Under the pieces are notes generated by a model that did no database searches, was not told where the DNA came from, and was given only the letters and a program-made list of their open reading frames with translations. This document shows positions 44,059-55,053 of a DNA stretch of 64,000 bases, in pieces (within the stretch, counting starts at the first letter, position 1; the number at the start of each line of letters is the position of its first letter). The stretch comes from Brachionus koreanus (lineage: Eukaryota > Rotifera > Eurotatoria > Ploima > Brachionidae): assembly GCA_016987375.1 (NCBI GenBank), contig PJRA01000263.1:6184534-6248533 (forward strand), read 5' to 3'. Both the position numbers and the translations under genes were made by a program.

Positions 44059-46430
44059 CATGCCTTGCTTTTGATTTTTATGTGTTTTTTGAAAAAGAAA
44101 AAGAAACAACTAGTCTTTTAACGGCCTTATTTTTTAATTTAATTTGCGAATGAATTTTTCTTTTTGAAACTAAGAAAATTAGTTATAATTTTCGTATAAA
44201 TAATTAGAACATATATTTTTCCCTTAAAAATAAAGAACAAACAAAAAAATTAAATCAATTGAAAAATTTAAAACATCTTTTAATAAAATTGATTATTAAT
44301 GACCATTTAAAAAATTAGATTATTTTTAACATTTTAATTAGTCAAAATTTCAAAATAAATGAAATATATCAATTTTTGGTAATAATATTTGAATTCAATT
44401 TAGTTAAAATTTCACTTTCCTTTTTGATCTTTATTGATTTTATATTCAAACACTTAAGAATATACATAAGAATATTTAAAAAAATTTCAATTTACTTTTT
44501 GCTTAAAGAATAATTTAAACGAAGTTTTAAAATTTGTGTAACTAACTTTGGGTTGTATCCATAAAGCTCACAAATACTATCTTAAAGTTCTAGAAATTTA
44601 AAACTTAAATGCTATCTGAATTTCTAATTTTTGACTTGAAATTCATTTTTTTTGGAAGGCTAAGAAAAAAAATTATGTATCCAGTACTCTTGAAAAGACT
44701 TACCCTTTAAAATGTTGTAAGTCTTTTAGACCTAGAAATTTAATTAATTATTCTCAAAATTTTTTAAAAATCAAATCTAATTTGAGAGAGCATGAAATTT
44801 TTTACTTTTAGGCGTATATTTTTATTTTTAAAAAAGGGGTCTGAATTTTAATTATTGAAAACAGTAAAAAAAAAACTCTATTTTTCACTTGAATCGTATG
44901 TAGTCCCAGGAATCAAAAAAAAAGATCACTTTTTTTTAATTAACTATACAAAAACCTGAACAAATCTATGATTTCACATTTTTTAATTTATGTTTTGTTT
45001 TATTTTGTCAAAATAAAGTCTCAAAATCATGTGATTTGATTTAAATTTGGAATATTATTTAAATTAAAAAGTCATAAGAGTAAATAATTCGAAATTCTTA
45101 GATGTTCGGCTATTGTTTCTTTCGATCTAACTGAAAACTAAGCTGTTAAAACTTCACTATACGTTGCTAGATTTTTTAACCTTTTAAACAAGGCAAAAAA
45201 CGTCTTATTAATTTTTTCGAGAACTCTTATTCTAAAAACCTTTCTTATGATTCTGTTAATAGCCCACCCATTCTTGGGAATTTTTTATTTGTAATATTTT
45301 GTTAAAAATTAAACCATAGACCTTCTAGTTTTTTAATTCGTTCCATATTATTTCAATTGTATTAGATGTGGATATTTTGCCTTCCATATTACTTTGCTTA
45401 AGAAGACGTGCATTAATAGTCGAAGAAACATGTTAAGTGCATGACGAGACATAGCCCTCCACCATGTTAAAAAAATTGATTTAAAATGCGATGCATCAGA
45501 GTCGGAACTTCAGGATTAAACAAGACATTAAAATTAATATGTTAAATTTTTAATGAAGCTCAAAAATATTGGTAAAGTGAAATTAAAATTTGAAATATAA
45601 ACTAAAATATATAATCATTTTAATAATATATTAGTACATTGATTTTGTTTTTCAGAAATTATAGGATCAATACCTAAATTTAGAACGTTCTTTGTAGATA
45701 ATCTTTTTGTTGATAAATTTAAAGCATATAAATTAGATTAAGACAATTAGTCAAGAATAAAATATTTATTTTATATTTTTTAGGTTTCCGATATGATAGA
45801 GTGGAAAAAAAAATTATTTAAGAAATGCTCATGGTACAGAAATCGGTTTTTCGGTTTTCGATCTCGGTTTAGTTTAGTTACTAAAATTCTCTCCGAAAAT
45901 CGATTTTTTTTTTCGGTTCAATTGTCTGCTCTTGCTTAAATAAGACAAAAATTAAGCATTAATATGATTTAAATTGATTATTGAATTGATTTACCGAGTA
46001 CAAACAAAACAAAATTTTATTTTATTGATTAAATTGTTCGTTATTCCAGTATTTTTTTTTTAATGTTTCATTATTTTTGTTTTAATCTTTAGAAGAAAGA
46101 ACAATTTTTGTTCAATTGTTCAAATAATTGTCTGAGTCATGGATAAAAGAAAATCTAAAATTGAAATCAAATTAATCTTTTTTTAAGAAAATTGGTATTT
46201 AAAAATTTAAAAACAAAAATTTAAGAATATTCTACTTTTTGGCTAATCGATAAAAAACATTTAATTTAAAAGAAAATGAAAAACATTTATTATCTTTTGC
46301 ACAATTTCATGCTTCCAACCGACACAATACACAACTTATTTTAAGTACTACTATTTTTACTCTCTTCAGAATTTTAAAGTTAAAAATTAACTTGTTTTAA
46401 AATAATTGTCTCTCTTAGAGAAATGGATGA
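44059..46430. other. AT-rich transition region, no gene seen
   Basis: 2.4 kb separating the last host gene from the repeat territory. Short inverted T/A-rich repeats are common (for example around 45850-45920, with several CGGTTTTCG-like motifs), and all frames are closed. A short translation near 45670-45740 vaguely recalls a transposase but is too short to call. Confidence 0.5.
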
Positions 46431-46604
46431 GTAAATTTCAAAATGAAAGGAAGGTCACTCAGACGAAGCATGAAGCACATCCGACATTTGTTCAATCATT
46501 AAAACGCTAGCTAAAAGACTGGAAACGAAAAGTCGGGGCTAACACTTATTCACAGAAAATACTTGAGCGTCAACGCTATCAATTCCTTCCAATTGGCATT
46601 CGTA
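46431..46604 (+). pseudogene. Coding remnant, probably of the local retroelement
   Basis: The plus strand reads as about 55 residues broken by one stop, including a start like KWMSKFQNERKVTQTKHEAH and an end like ILERQRYQFLPIGIRKH. Composition is clearly less AT-rich and more coding-like than both sides, and it runs directly into the tandem repeat array. I cannot match it to a named domain; an upstream part of the gypsy-like element is the simplest guess. Confidence 0.35.
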
Positions 46605-47510
46605 AACATGAAAAATCTAATTTTCGTCCAAAAGCAACTCTTTTAGTCGTAATAGAAACCAAAAATTTTTTTTATTTTTTACACTAAAGAATACTTGTTT
46701 AGAAAATTAAATCTATATTTTGTAAGTATAAAGAAATCATAAACATGAAAAATATAATCTTGTTTACCAATCGTAAGCCGGAAAAATCTAATTTAGTTTC
46801 GAAGGCAACTCTTTTAGTCGAAATAAAAAACACAAATTTTTTTATTTATTTCATTTAATAATACTAATTTTGAGTAATAAATCTATATTTTGTACTTAAA
46901 AAAATTCGTTAGCGTGAAAAATCTAATTTTGTTTCAAAAACAGCCCATTTAGGGTGGAAAAAATAATTAAAATTTTTTTTCCTTTTTTCCACTAAATAAT
47001 GCTTGTTTAGAATACTAAATCTATATTTTGTACGTATAAAGAAATCATAAACATGAAAAATATAATCTTGTTTACCAATCGTAAGCCGGAAAAATCTAAT
47101 TTAGTTTCGAAGGCAACTCTTTTAGTCGAAATAAAAAACACAAATTTTTTTATTTATTTCATTTAATAATACTAATTTTGAGTAATAAATCTATATTTTG
47201 TACTTAAAAAAATTCGTTAGCGTGAAAAATCTAATTTTGTTTCAAAAACAGCCCATTTAGGGTGGAAAAAATAATTAAAAATTTTTTTCCTTTTTTCCAC
47301 TAAATAATGCTTGTTTAGAATACTAAATCTATATTTTGTACGTATAAAGAATTCGTTAACATGAAAAATATAATCTTGTTTCAAAAGCAACTCTTTTAGT
47401 CGAAATAGAAACCAAAAATTTTTTTTATTTTTTTCACTTAATTATAGTTATTTTGAATACTAAATCTATATTTGGTTCGTAAAAAGAATTTGTTGGCGTG
47501 AAAATAAACT
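46605..47510 (+). repeat. Tandem array of about 138-bp repeats (forward orientation)
   Basis: Six or so units share the landmarks GAAAAATCTAATTTTG, CAACTCTTTTAGTCGAAAT and AAATCTATATTTTGTAC. The last landmark recurs near 46711, 46881, 47019, 47189, 47327 and 47464, spacings 170, 138, 170, 138, 137; the 170-bp form has a 32-bp insert. A 308-bp double unit (about 46740-47040) is repeated almost exactly at 47040-47345. The same family appears in reverse at 50232-50745 and forward at 53820-54205 and 55955-56155. Confidence 0.9.
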
Positions 47511-47544
47511 GAGGATTTTAAGGTGTGGTTTTAAACTAAATTTA

Positions 47545-49368
47545 AAACTGGATGAAGACTGTCTTTACAACTTGGTAGCTATTATATGAGTTTTTGGACA
47601 TTCAACGTCTTAAAACCACATCTTTCAATCCTCAGTGTGATGCCCAAAGCAAANNNNNNNNNNNNNNNNNNNNNNNNNNNNNNNNNNNNNNNNNNNNNNN
47701 NNNNNNNNNNNNNNNNNNNNNNNNNNNNNNNNNNNNNNNNNNNNNNNNNNNNNNNNNNNNNNNNNNNNNNNNNNNNNNNNNNNNNNNNNNNNNNNNNNNN
47801 NNNNNNNNNNNNNNNNNNNNNNNNNNNNNNNNNNNNNNNNNNNNNNNNNNNNNNNNNNNNNNNNNNNNNNNNNNNNNNNNNNNNNNNNNNNNNNNNNNNN
47901 NNNNNNNNNNNNNNNNNNNNNNNNNNNNNNNNNNNNNNNNNNNNNNNNNNNNNNNNNNNNNNNNNNNNNNNNNNNNNNNNNNNNNNNNNNNNNNNNNNNN
48001 NNNNNNNNNNNNNNNNNNNNNNNNNNNNNNNNNNNNNNNNNNNNNNNNNNNNNNNNNNNNNNNNNNNNNNNNNNNNNNNNNNNNNNNNNNNNNNNNNNNN
48101 NNNNNNNNNNNNNNNNNNNNNNNNNNNNNNNNNNNNNNNNNNNNNNNNNNNNNNNNNNNNNNNNNNNNNNNNNNNNNNNNNNNNNNNNNNNNNNNNNNNN
48201 NNNNNNNNNNNNNNNNNNNNNNNNNNNNNNNNNNNNNNNNNNNNCTAAAATCAAGTCTATAAGTTAATACTCTATTTTTTATATTTTGCGATCAATGTCA
48301 AGACAGTCTTCATCGAGTTTTAAATTTGGTTTAAAACCACACCTTACAATCCTAAGTATGATGCCCAAAGCAAAAGAACCGTTCAAACCGTAAAAACCAT
48401 GAATGATGTTACATTGATGGAGAGCAAATGACTTGGGACGAAAATTTACCAAAATATGCTTTTGTCTATTATACATCAGAACATTTGATTACCAATCAAA
48501 CCTCATTTGAATAATGCTTGGCCGAAAACCCTAAATTCCAATCGACTTAATCGTACCGAACCTTGATTTGTTGAATCCAGAACGATTTTTGAAAAATATA
48601 CACTGATTGATGAAAAAGTCGAAATTGATGTTTTGGCCGATCCAGTCAAAAATATTGAAAAAAACTTATCAATTATTGCTTTTGAATACATGAGTGAGCT
48701 AAAACGAACAATGAAAAACTCGTTGGATATTGCTATGCGAAATCGTGATATTCGCATGAACCGTGCCAAATATGACCTTGATCGCAAAATATAAAAAATA
48801 GAGTATAAACTTGGAGACTTGATTTTAGTTGACCATTTGGACCTAAAAAATGCCTCACGTCAGGTATCGATCGAAAATATCATGGCCTTTTGAAATTGTT
48901 GGCAAAAACAGAAACCGTGTTGATTATTTAATCAAATAGTGTGGCTCAAAAAAAGCTCGGACAAAACAAGTACACATAAGTAGGTTAAAAACATTTTACC
49001 ACAGTAAAGTTGAGCTATAAAACTATGTTGATTTCGAGTCAAAAACCTAGAAAAAAACCGGTAACGTAGTCAATAAACCAAAAATATCAAAATCAAATAA
49101 GGTGACAAACAAAAATGCAGCAAACGTTTTAAATTCTAGTCAAGCTGAGCAAGGCCCAAAACTAACTAAACGTAAAAAAAATCAATCCAAAAACTCCTTA
49201 GATGAAGAATTTGTTGTACATTATTCAACCAAAAATAAGCCGGTTCGTAAAAAATACAAAACACATAGTCTTAAAAAAGCTTATTATACTGACTCAGAGT
49301 CGAAGACAATTGATAATGAACCATTGTCTGTCATTAAAGCTAAATTAAATCATAAAAAATCAAATTAA
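47545..49368 (+). pseudogene. Ty3/gypsy-like retroelement, 3' part of pol (copy A)
   Basis: Before the gap, the plus strand reads FLDIQRLKTTSFNPQCDAQSK-like sequence, the last core block of a gypsy integrase. It recurs after the gap followed by a degenerate integrase C-terminal region. Recognisable pieces are SELKRTMKNSLDIAMRNRDI, YKLGDLILVDHLDL, PFEIVGKNRNRVDYLI and QVHISRLKTFYHSKVEL (the typical end of a gypsy integrase), then a Lys-rich tail still open from 49102 to 49368 (88 codons). Many stops and frameshifts interrupt it, so it is dead. Reverse transcriptase, RNase H and protease are not visible. Copies B and C match the 3' half closely. Confidence 0.8.
47654..48244. other. Assembly gap (591 N)
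   Basis: An unbroken run of N inside a retroelement copy. Sequence before it (about 47605-47653) and after it (about 48326-48375) is a direct repeat of the same integrase segment, so the gap sits in a duplicated or collapsed repeat. The long X-filled ORFs across it have no meaning. Confidence 0.98.
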
Positions 49369-49678
49369 AAATTAAACTTTTAAGACTCAAATGTTTAACT
49401 TTTTTTTACTTAAATTTTTTCGAGACAAATTATTTTTTCAACTATATTTCTAAAAACAAAACCTCAACCGAATAGCAAATTTAAACTTTTAAAGCAAGCG
49501 TACAGTACAATTAAATCAAAATAAAATTTTTAACGTTCAACAAACATTTCGTTTAAAAGACAAAAAAAAAATATTTCAATTAATTACATGATGAGTCAAA
49601 ATTTTATTATTTTTCAAATTCTAAAAATTAAAATACAAAATTCAAATTACTTATTTCATTTTAATTCAAAAAACCACG
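49369..49678 (+). other. Conserved spacer between pol end and orphan ORFs (copy A)
   Basis: About 310 bp present at the same place in all three copies (also 54745-55053 and 62062-62370), nearly identical. It could be a long terminal repeat or an internal leader; no clear TG...CA ends or TATA box can be proven, and only one copy exists per element, so an LTR cannot be confirmed. Confidence 0.5.
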
Positions 49679-50226
49679 ATGCAAAACGACATTAATATAC
49701 AAAGAGTTACGTCGGAATATGGATTCGCGGAAAAATCAACCGTCAAACTATTCAACTTCCTTGAATCAAAGATTGACGAAATGGATCAATCAACTCAAGC
49801 CAAATTTGGACCTATCGATTACGTAAGTGTGCCTCACACGACGATTCTTAACCAAAACGATTTTGTAGCCTTCGTGGCTTTCAAAGACAGCTCTATTCAC
49901 TTGGAGGCAGTGAACAAAGAATGCAACCTTTAAATTTCGGAAATCGTGGAATGCTCTTTGAATTAAACCATAAAAAAATCTCAACCGACTTTCAAATGGA
50001 AAATCGGAGGCGCTTCATAAAAGCCACAAACAATCAAAAGAAAAGCAAACACTATTTTGAAGTAAGTTCTGAAGATAACGAACAGTCAGAACCGAAAAGG
50101 CACAAACATCTCTCGCGTACCAAAAACTTACAAGCGAAAAAACCCTACAAGAATACTTCGTTCCTAAAATTGAACACAAAAGTGTCCAAAACGAATCAAA
50201 AGACTTCGAATAACGAACAAAATTAA
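49679..50226 (+). CDS. Overlapping orphan ORF pair of the retroelement (copy A)
   Basis: ORF a (49679-49933, 84 aa, starts MQNDINIQRVTSEYGF) and ORF b (49921-50226, 101 aa, starts MQPLNFGNRGML) overlap by 13 bases: the ATG of b lies inside the last codons of a (GAATGCAACCTTTAA). ORF b is basic and acidic by turns (SSEDNEQSEPKRHK). Neither resembles a family I know. The same pair, overlap included, is in copies B and C. Position after pol suggests either a third ORF or the start of gag of a next unit. A broken single gene with an inherited frameshift is an alternative. In this copy the end of b diverges (KHLSRTKNL). Confidence 0.5.
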
Positions 50227-50231
50227 GATTT

Positions 50232-50745
50232 AGATTTCAAAACAAGTATTATATAGTGGAAAAAAGGAAAAAAATTTTTAATTATTTTTTCCACCCTAAA
50301 TGGGCTGTTTTTGAAACAAAATTAGATTTTTCACGCTAACGAATTTTTTTAAGTACAAAATATAGATTTATTACTCAAAATTAGTATTATTAAATGAAAT
50401 AAATAAAAAAATTTGTGTTTTTTATTTCGACTAAAAGAGTTGCCTTCGAAACTAAATTAGATTTTTCCGGCTTACGATTGGTCCATACGTATAAAATAAC
50501 GATTTAAACAAAAAAAAAAAGGTTAATTTGGGGAAAAATAGGAAAAATTTTTTTTGTTCTTCTTTCGACTAAAATAGAAGCTTTTGAGATAAAAATAGAT
50601 TATTCTGGATTACGATCGCTTTATACGAACAAAATAAAGATTAAGATATATAATGAAGTCTTTTTTAGTTGAAGAAAAAAAAAAATTTTCTGTTTTTTTA
50701 TATCGACTAAAAGAGTTGCTTTTGAAACAAGATTATATTTTATCT
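50232..50745 (-). repeat. About 138-bp repeats, reverse orientation
   Basis: This is the reverse complement of the 46605-47510 family: 50250-50480 mirrors the unit with AGCCCATTTAGGGTGG and the CCGGCTTACGATTGG variant. It lies directly 3' of copy A, so copy A is bracketed by arrays of opposite orientation. Units toward 50745 are more diverged. Confidence 0.85.
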
Positions 50746-50746
50746 T

Positions 50747-53433
50747 TTTTTACCTCCATGTTACTGCTGCTCTTCTTAACTTACGTCGCCCTAGTGGTGT
50801 CCATTGAAGGGCCTTTTTTGGTATTCTTTTTTCTTTCATTCTAAGTATATGCCCAAGCTATCGCAATCATTTGTTCCTTTTGTTGCCAATGCATTGACAA
50901 AATGGCCAAGAATTTTTTCTTTTTTTTAGTTCGGAATTTGACAGTATCTCAGGCCAGTGTATACCAAGAATCCTTCGCAGGCTTCCATTATGGAAGGTGT
51001 TCAGACTTCATTATCAGATTTACACATTCCCCAACAATTATTTCCCTACAGCAGTGTTTCTTTTACTTCAGAGTTTTACAGTTTGAGTTTTGTTTCCTTG
51101 CTATAGCTGGTTTATTTCCAAGCTGGTCGGAGTCTAGCAAAGGTAATTTTAGCTTTAGCAAGTCTTTTCTTAATGTCTCTTTGTGCTCCCATTGTTGTCT
51201 TAATGGTGCTTCCTTAGTATGTAAATTGTTTTACACAATCGACTTGTGAATCATCAATGGTGATCGGGATGTCCAATTTAGTGTTTTTGCACATTACTTT
51301 TGTTTTGGCCACATTTATTTCGAGTCCAGTTGGTTTAGCGTTGTATCTTGTGTATTCATATGCATTTGTTTTTCTCTCCTAGATATAAACACCAAATCAT
51401 CCGCAAAGTCTTAGTCTTCAAGTTTGATTGTTAAACCCCATTGTATACCCCTGGCACTTAAATTTGTTTTCTTCATTACATAATCAATCACTATTAGGAA
51501 TAGTGTTGGAGAGAGAACGCACCCTTGCCTGACTCCTGTACAAACTTTGAAGCTCTCAGAATAGCCTTTTTCCAGAATCACACTACACTCGAATTTCTCG
51601 TAGCAGAGTTTTATCAAGTTAACTATTTTCTGTGGTAAGCCATATGATCTTAATATGGTCCACAAGGATTCTCTTTGTTTGCGGCTTTTTTGAAGTCAAT
51701 GAAGTAAAGATACAAGGGGCTGTTTCATTCGATAATTTGCTCTAAGATGTTTCTAAGTGAAAATATCTGCTCTATGCATCCATTCCCTGGTCTAAATCTT
51801 GTTTGTTCTTCTCTGAGTGGAGTATCCAAAGAGTTTCTTATTCTTTCCAGAATTATGCCACAGAACGCCTTGCTTGCAATTGGTAGCAGTGTTATTCCTC
51901 TCCAATAATCATAGATCATTTTTCGCCTATCCTAGTAATTTTCAATATGAGGCCTTTTGACCAGTCCTCTGGAATAATTTCTTGTCGCTGTATTCTGCTG
52001 AAGAGGTCGTGTAGTACTCATATTGTGATCCTACCATCAACTTTCAACATTTCTGCTGTTATTCCGTCAATACCGGGGGCTTATCTATTTTTTTGAGTCT
52101 TTATAACAGTTTCTATTTCTTTTTGGCTTAGAACTTCAGTGTCAATATCGAGATCAGTGCTAGCCGTTTTAGGTTCTAGATGCTCATTGGGTTCTGGTCT
52201 ATTTAGAACCTTTTTAAAGTGCTCAACCCATCTTTGTTCTTGCTCTCTTTCAGTTGTTAAGACACGATCTTCTTTAACTTTCACTAAATTTGTTCTTCTC
52301 TGTAAGGTACCACATATTGCATTAGTGAACTTGTGAAGCATAAGTATATTTCCCTTGAGCTGGCTTTTTCTGCATCGCTGTCACACTGGTTTATTTAATT
52401 TCGTTTATCCCTTGTTGCTCTTTTTTTCAAAAGCCTATTTTTTATGCTTTAAGATGTTTCTAATTTCTCCCGAATTCAGTCAGATTTTGATTTAAGCATT
52501 TTTGACTTAATTTCCGCTCTTTCAGTTATTAGGGACCTCCATCTCTTATTGATCATTATATTATCAATTTGATTTAAAGTTTTCTATTCTAGTGATTTCC
52601 ATGTATATTTGTCTTTATTTTTGTGCTGGAATATTCTTACAACTAAATAAAGGTTATTCGTCATTCACAAATCAACCAATCTTTCACCATTGTTATTTTT
52701 CTCTCTACAATCATGAATGCCCATGCATTTTCAAACCCATAATTATCATTTACAACCTTGGCGTTCATGTCTCCCACGACAATTATGAGATCGTTCCGAG
52801 GCACTTTATCTATGATTCGCTGTAGTATTCATAGAATAAAGATTTTTTTCTCATCATTAGCTTCGCTTGTTGGTGCATAGCATTGTATGATCGATATATT
52901 GCAGTTCTTCTCTTCTAGCAGTGTGCTAATCAATCTTCATTTATTGGTTCCCATTCCATCATGGCATCCCTTGCTTGTTTCGAAAGCATTATCCCTACGC
53001 CATGTAATCTTGCGTTTTCAGATCCAGAATACAGGAAGCTCAATGTTTTTATTGTTTATCTGGCCTGATCCTGTCCAGCGACTTTCACAAATACCTAAAA
53101 CCTCCAATCCATATATTTCCATGACCATTGCCTGAACACACCTTGATGTTTTGGACTTGGTTCTGACATTCCTGGTTCCGATTTTACATCTTTGTTTCGC
53201 AGTAAATATCTCATTTTTTTACTTGTTACCTGCCCGAAGGTTTTTAGTCTAAAGCGTCATGACTTGTATTGTCCATTAAGATTATACCACTTTCTTTCGT
53301 CTTTCTTGATTTCTTTGTACTCTAATGTCTTAAACGGTCGGCTAGTTAGCCCGACGCGTTTGCAGCCGGACTAGATGAGGATTCGAACCCATGACCTCCT
53401 GATCGGGTGTCGATCCTTCTACACCACAGGACC
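50747..53433 (-). pseudogene. RTE-type LINE, nearly full length but dead (minus copy)
   Basis: Read on the minus strand, this covers a tRNA-like 5' region (about 53366-53433), an apurinic-type endonuclease (53200-52590), and reverse transcriptase. Pieces are SKAFCGIILERIRNSLD, RFRPGNGC and VRQGCVLSPTLF around 51919-51411, with the catalytic FADD box just after (about 51400). The 3' part ends in a RLRWLGHILRM-like region near 50850. Endonuclease plus RT with these motifs fits the RTE/BovB group known from the bovine p97Bcnt gene. It has many stops and frameshifts. Several active-region residues are also altered, for example FRPGNGC where a Gly-Phe-Arg-Pro-Gly-Arg-type motif is usual. It shares these defects with the inverted copy at 56160-60225. 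Confidence 0.88.
53366..53433 (-). other. tRNA-like 5' segment of the LINE
   Basis: On the minus strand the segment starts GGTCCTGTGGTGTAGAAGG (A-box-like) and about 40 bases later carries GGTTCGAATCC, a perfect pol III B box. Acceptor and anticodon stems pair poorly and the base before the presumed anticodon is not T, so it is not a working tRNA. It is joined to LINE 5' sequence; the other LINE 5' ends keep only the first 16 bases or so. Confidence 0.6.
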
Positions 53434-53504
53434 TGCACGATTAGTTTATACGTACAAAATATATAATAAGAAATCAAAAAAAGTCATATTTACTGAAAAA
53501 ATGC

Positions 53505-53572
53505 TTTTGTTGATTAAATAATCAACACGGTTTCTGTTTTTGCCAACAATTTCAAAACGGCCATAAAAGAAG
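53505..53572 (-). pseudogene. Small fragment of gypsy-like integrase C-terminus
   Basis: Minus-strand translation GRFEIVGKNRNRVDYLI matches the integrase segment at about 48887-48940 of copy A, then stops matching abruptly at both ends. It lies between LINE pieces, a scrap left by rearrangement. Confidence 0.75.
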
Positions 53573-53818
53573 TCTGAACACCTTCCATACTGGAATCCTG
53601 CGAAGGATTCTAGGGATTCACTGCCCTGAGATACTTTCAAATGCTGAACTATACAAAAGAACAATTTCTGAGCCATTGAGTCAATGCATTAAGAACAAAA
53701 GATTGCGATGGCTAAGGCATATACTTAGAATGAAAGAAAAAAGAATACCAAAAAAGGCACTTTAATTGACACCACAAGGGCGACGTAAAAAAAAAAGCAT
53801 CGGTAAGCATGTAAAATT
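53573..53818 (+). mobile_element. 3' fragment of the LINE, plus orientation
   Basis: The sequence matches the reverse complement of about 50780-51030 (the LINE 3' end), with RLRWLRHILRMKEKRIPKKAL in frame near 53695-53760. The 3' half is interrupted by stops. It is a third LINE piece beside the inverted pair. Confidence 0.8.
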
Positions 53819-53819
53819 A

Positions 53820-54205
53820 TTTTTTTTTTAAAATTAACCCATCTAGTCAGATTAAACAAAAAAATTTTTTTTATTTTTATCTCTAAATAATACTTGTTTT
53901 AAAATCTAATTATTTTATTTTGTACGTAAAAAGCATTCATTAGAGTGTAAATTCTAATTTTGTTTCAAAATCAACTCTTTTAGTCGAAATTAAGACTAAA
54001 AATCTTTTCTATTTTATTTTTCACAAAATAATATTTGTTTTAAATTTCAAATCTATATTTTGTACTTATAAAGCAATCTTTACCGTGAAAAATTTAATTT
54101 AGTATCAAAAGCAACTCATATGGTCGAAATAAAAAACAAAATTTTTTTATTTTTTCCACTAAAAATAACTTGTTTTGAAATCTAAATCTTTATTTTGTTC
54201 GTTTT
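53820..54205 (+). repeat. About 138-bp repeats, forward orientation
   Basis: Two to three diverged units with the landmarks CTATATTTTGTAC (near 54055) and CAACTCTTTTAGTCGAAAT (near 53970), spacing about 137 bp. They directly follow the 3' end of copy B, which reads on the minus strand. Confidence 0.8.
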
Positions 54206-54241
54206 TCGAAGTCTTTTGATCCGGTTTGGACACTTTTGAGT

Positions 54242-54744
54242 TCAATTAAGGGCACGAAGTATTCTTGCAGGGTTTTTTCGCTTGTAAATTTTTTGCACGT
54301 CGGACAGCGAGGGAAATTTGTGCCTTTTCGGTTCTGACTGTTCGTTATCTTCTGAACTTACTTCAAAATAGTGTTTGCTTTTCTTTTGATTGTTTGTGGC
54401 TTTTATGAAGCGCCTCCGATTTTCCATTTGAAAGTCGGTTGAGATTTTTTTATGGTTTAATTCAAAGAGCATTCCACGATTTCCGAAATTTAAAGGTTGC
54501 ATTCTTTGTTCACTGCCTCAAAGTGAATAGAGCTGTCTTTGAAAGCCACGAAGGCTACAAAGTATTTTTGGTTAACACTCGTAGTATGGGGAACACTTAC
54601 GTAATCGATAGGTCCAAATTTAGCTTGAGTTAATTGATCCATTTCGTCAATCTTTGATTCAAGGAAGTTGAATAGTTTGACGGTTGATTTTTCCGCGAAT
54701 CCATATTCCGACGTTACTCTTTGTATATTAATGTCGTTTTGCAT
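54242..54744 (-). CDS. Overlapping orphan ORF pair of the retroelement (copy B)
   Basis: ORF a is 54744-54490 (84 aa) and ORF b 54502-54242 (86 aa), with the same 13-base overlap as copy A. ORF b ends RILRALN. In the frame of ORF a, the DNA under the end of b reads FPRCPTCKKFTSEKTLQEYF, with a Cys-x2-Cys pair and no stop for some distance. The ancestral protein may therefore have run a, then b, then this frame, with two inherited frame changes. Close to identical to copy C (a few substitutions). Confidence 0.5.
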
Positions 54745-55053
54745 CGTGCTTTTTTGAATTGAATTAAAAAAAGTAATTTGAATTTTGTATTTTAATTTTT
54801 AGAATTTGAAAATATTAAAATTTTGACTCATCATGTAATTAATTGAAATATTTTTTTTTTGTCTTTTAAACGAAATGTTTGTTGAACGTTAAAAATTTTA
54901 TTTTGATTTAATTGTACTGTACGCTTGCTTTAAAAGTTTAAATTTGCTATTCGGTTGAGGTTTTGTTTTTAGGAATATAGTTGAAAAAATAATTTGTCTC
55001 GAAAAAATTTAAGTAAAAAAAAGTTAAACATTTGAGTCTTAAAAGTTTAATTT

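Noticed and set aside
45670..45740. Short translation resembling a transposase core (FRTFFVDNLF)
   Set aside because: Only about 20 residues, no termini and no flanking homology; too weak to call.
46605..47510. CRISPR array or centromeric satellite
   Set aside because: Units of about 138-170 bp without short identical repeats and unique spacers rule out CRISPR; the array is short and tied to mobile elements, so a centromere is not supported.
47586..48262. Three long ORFs over the gap
   Set aside because: They consist almost wholly of undetermined bases.
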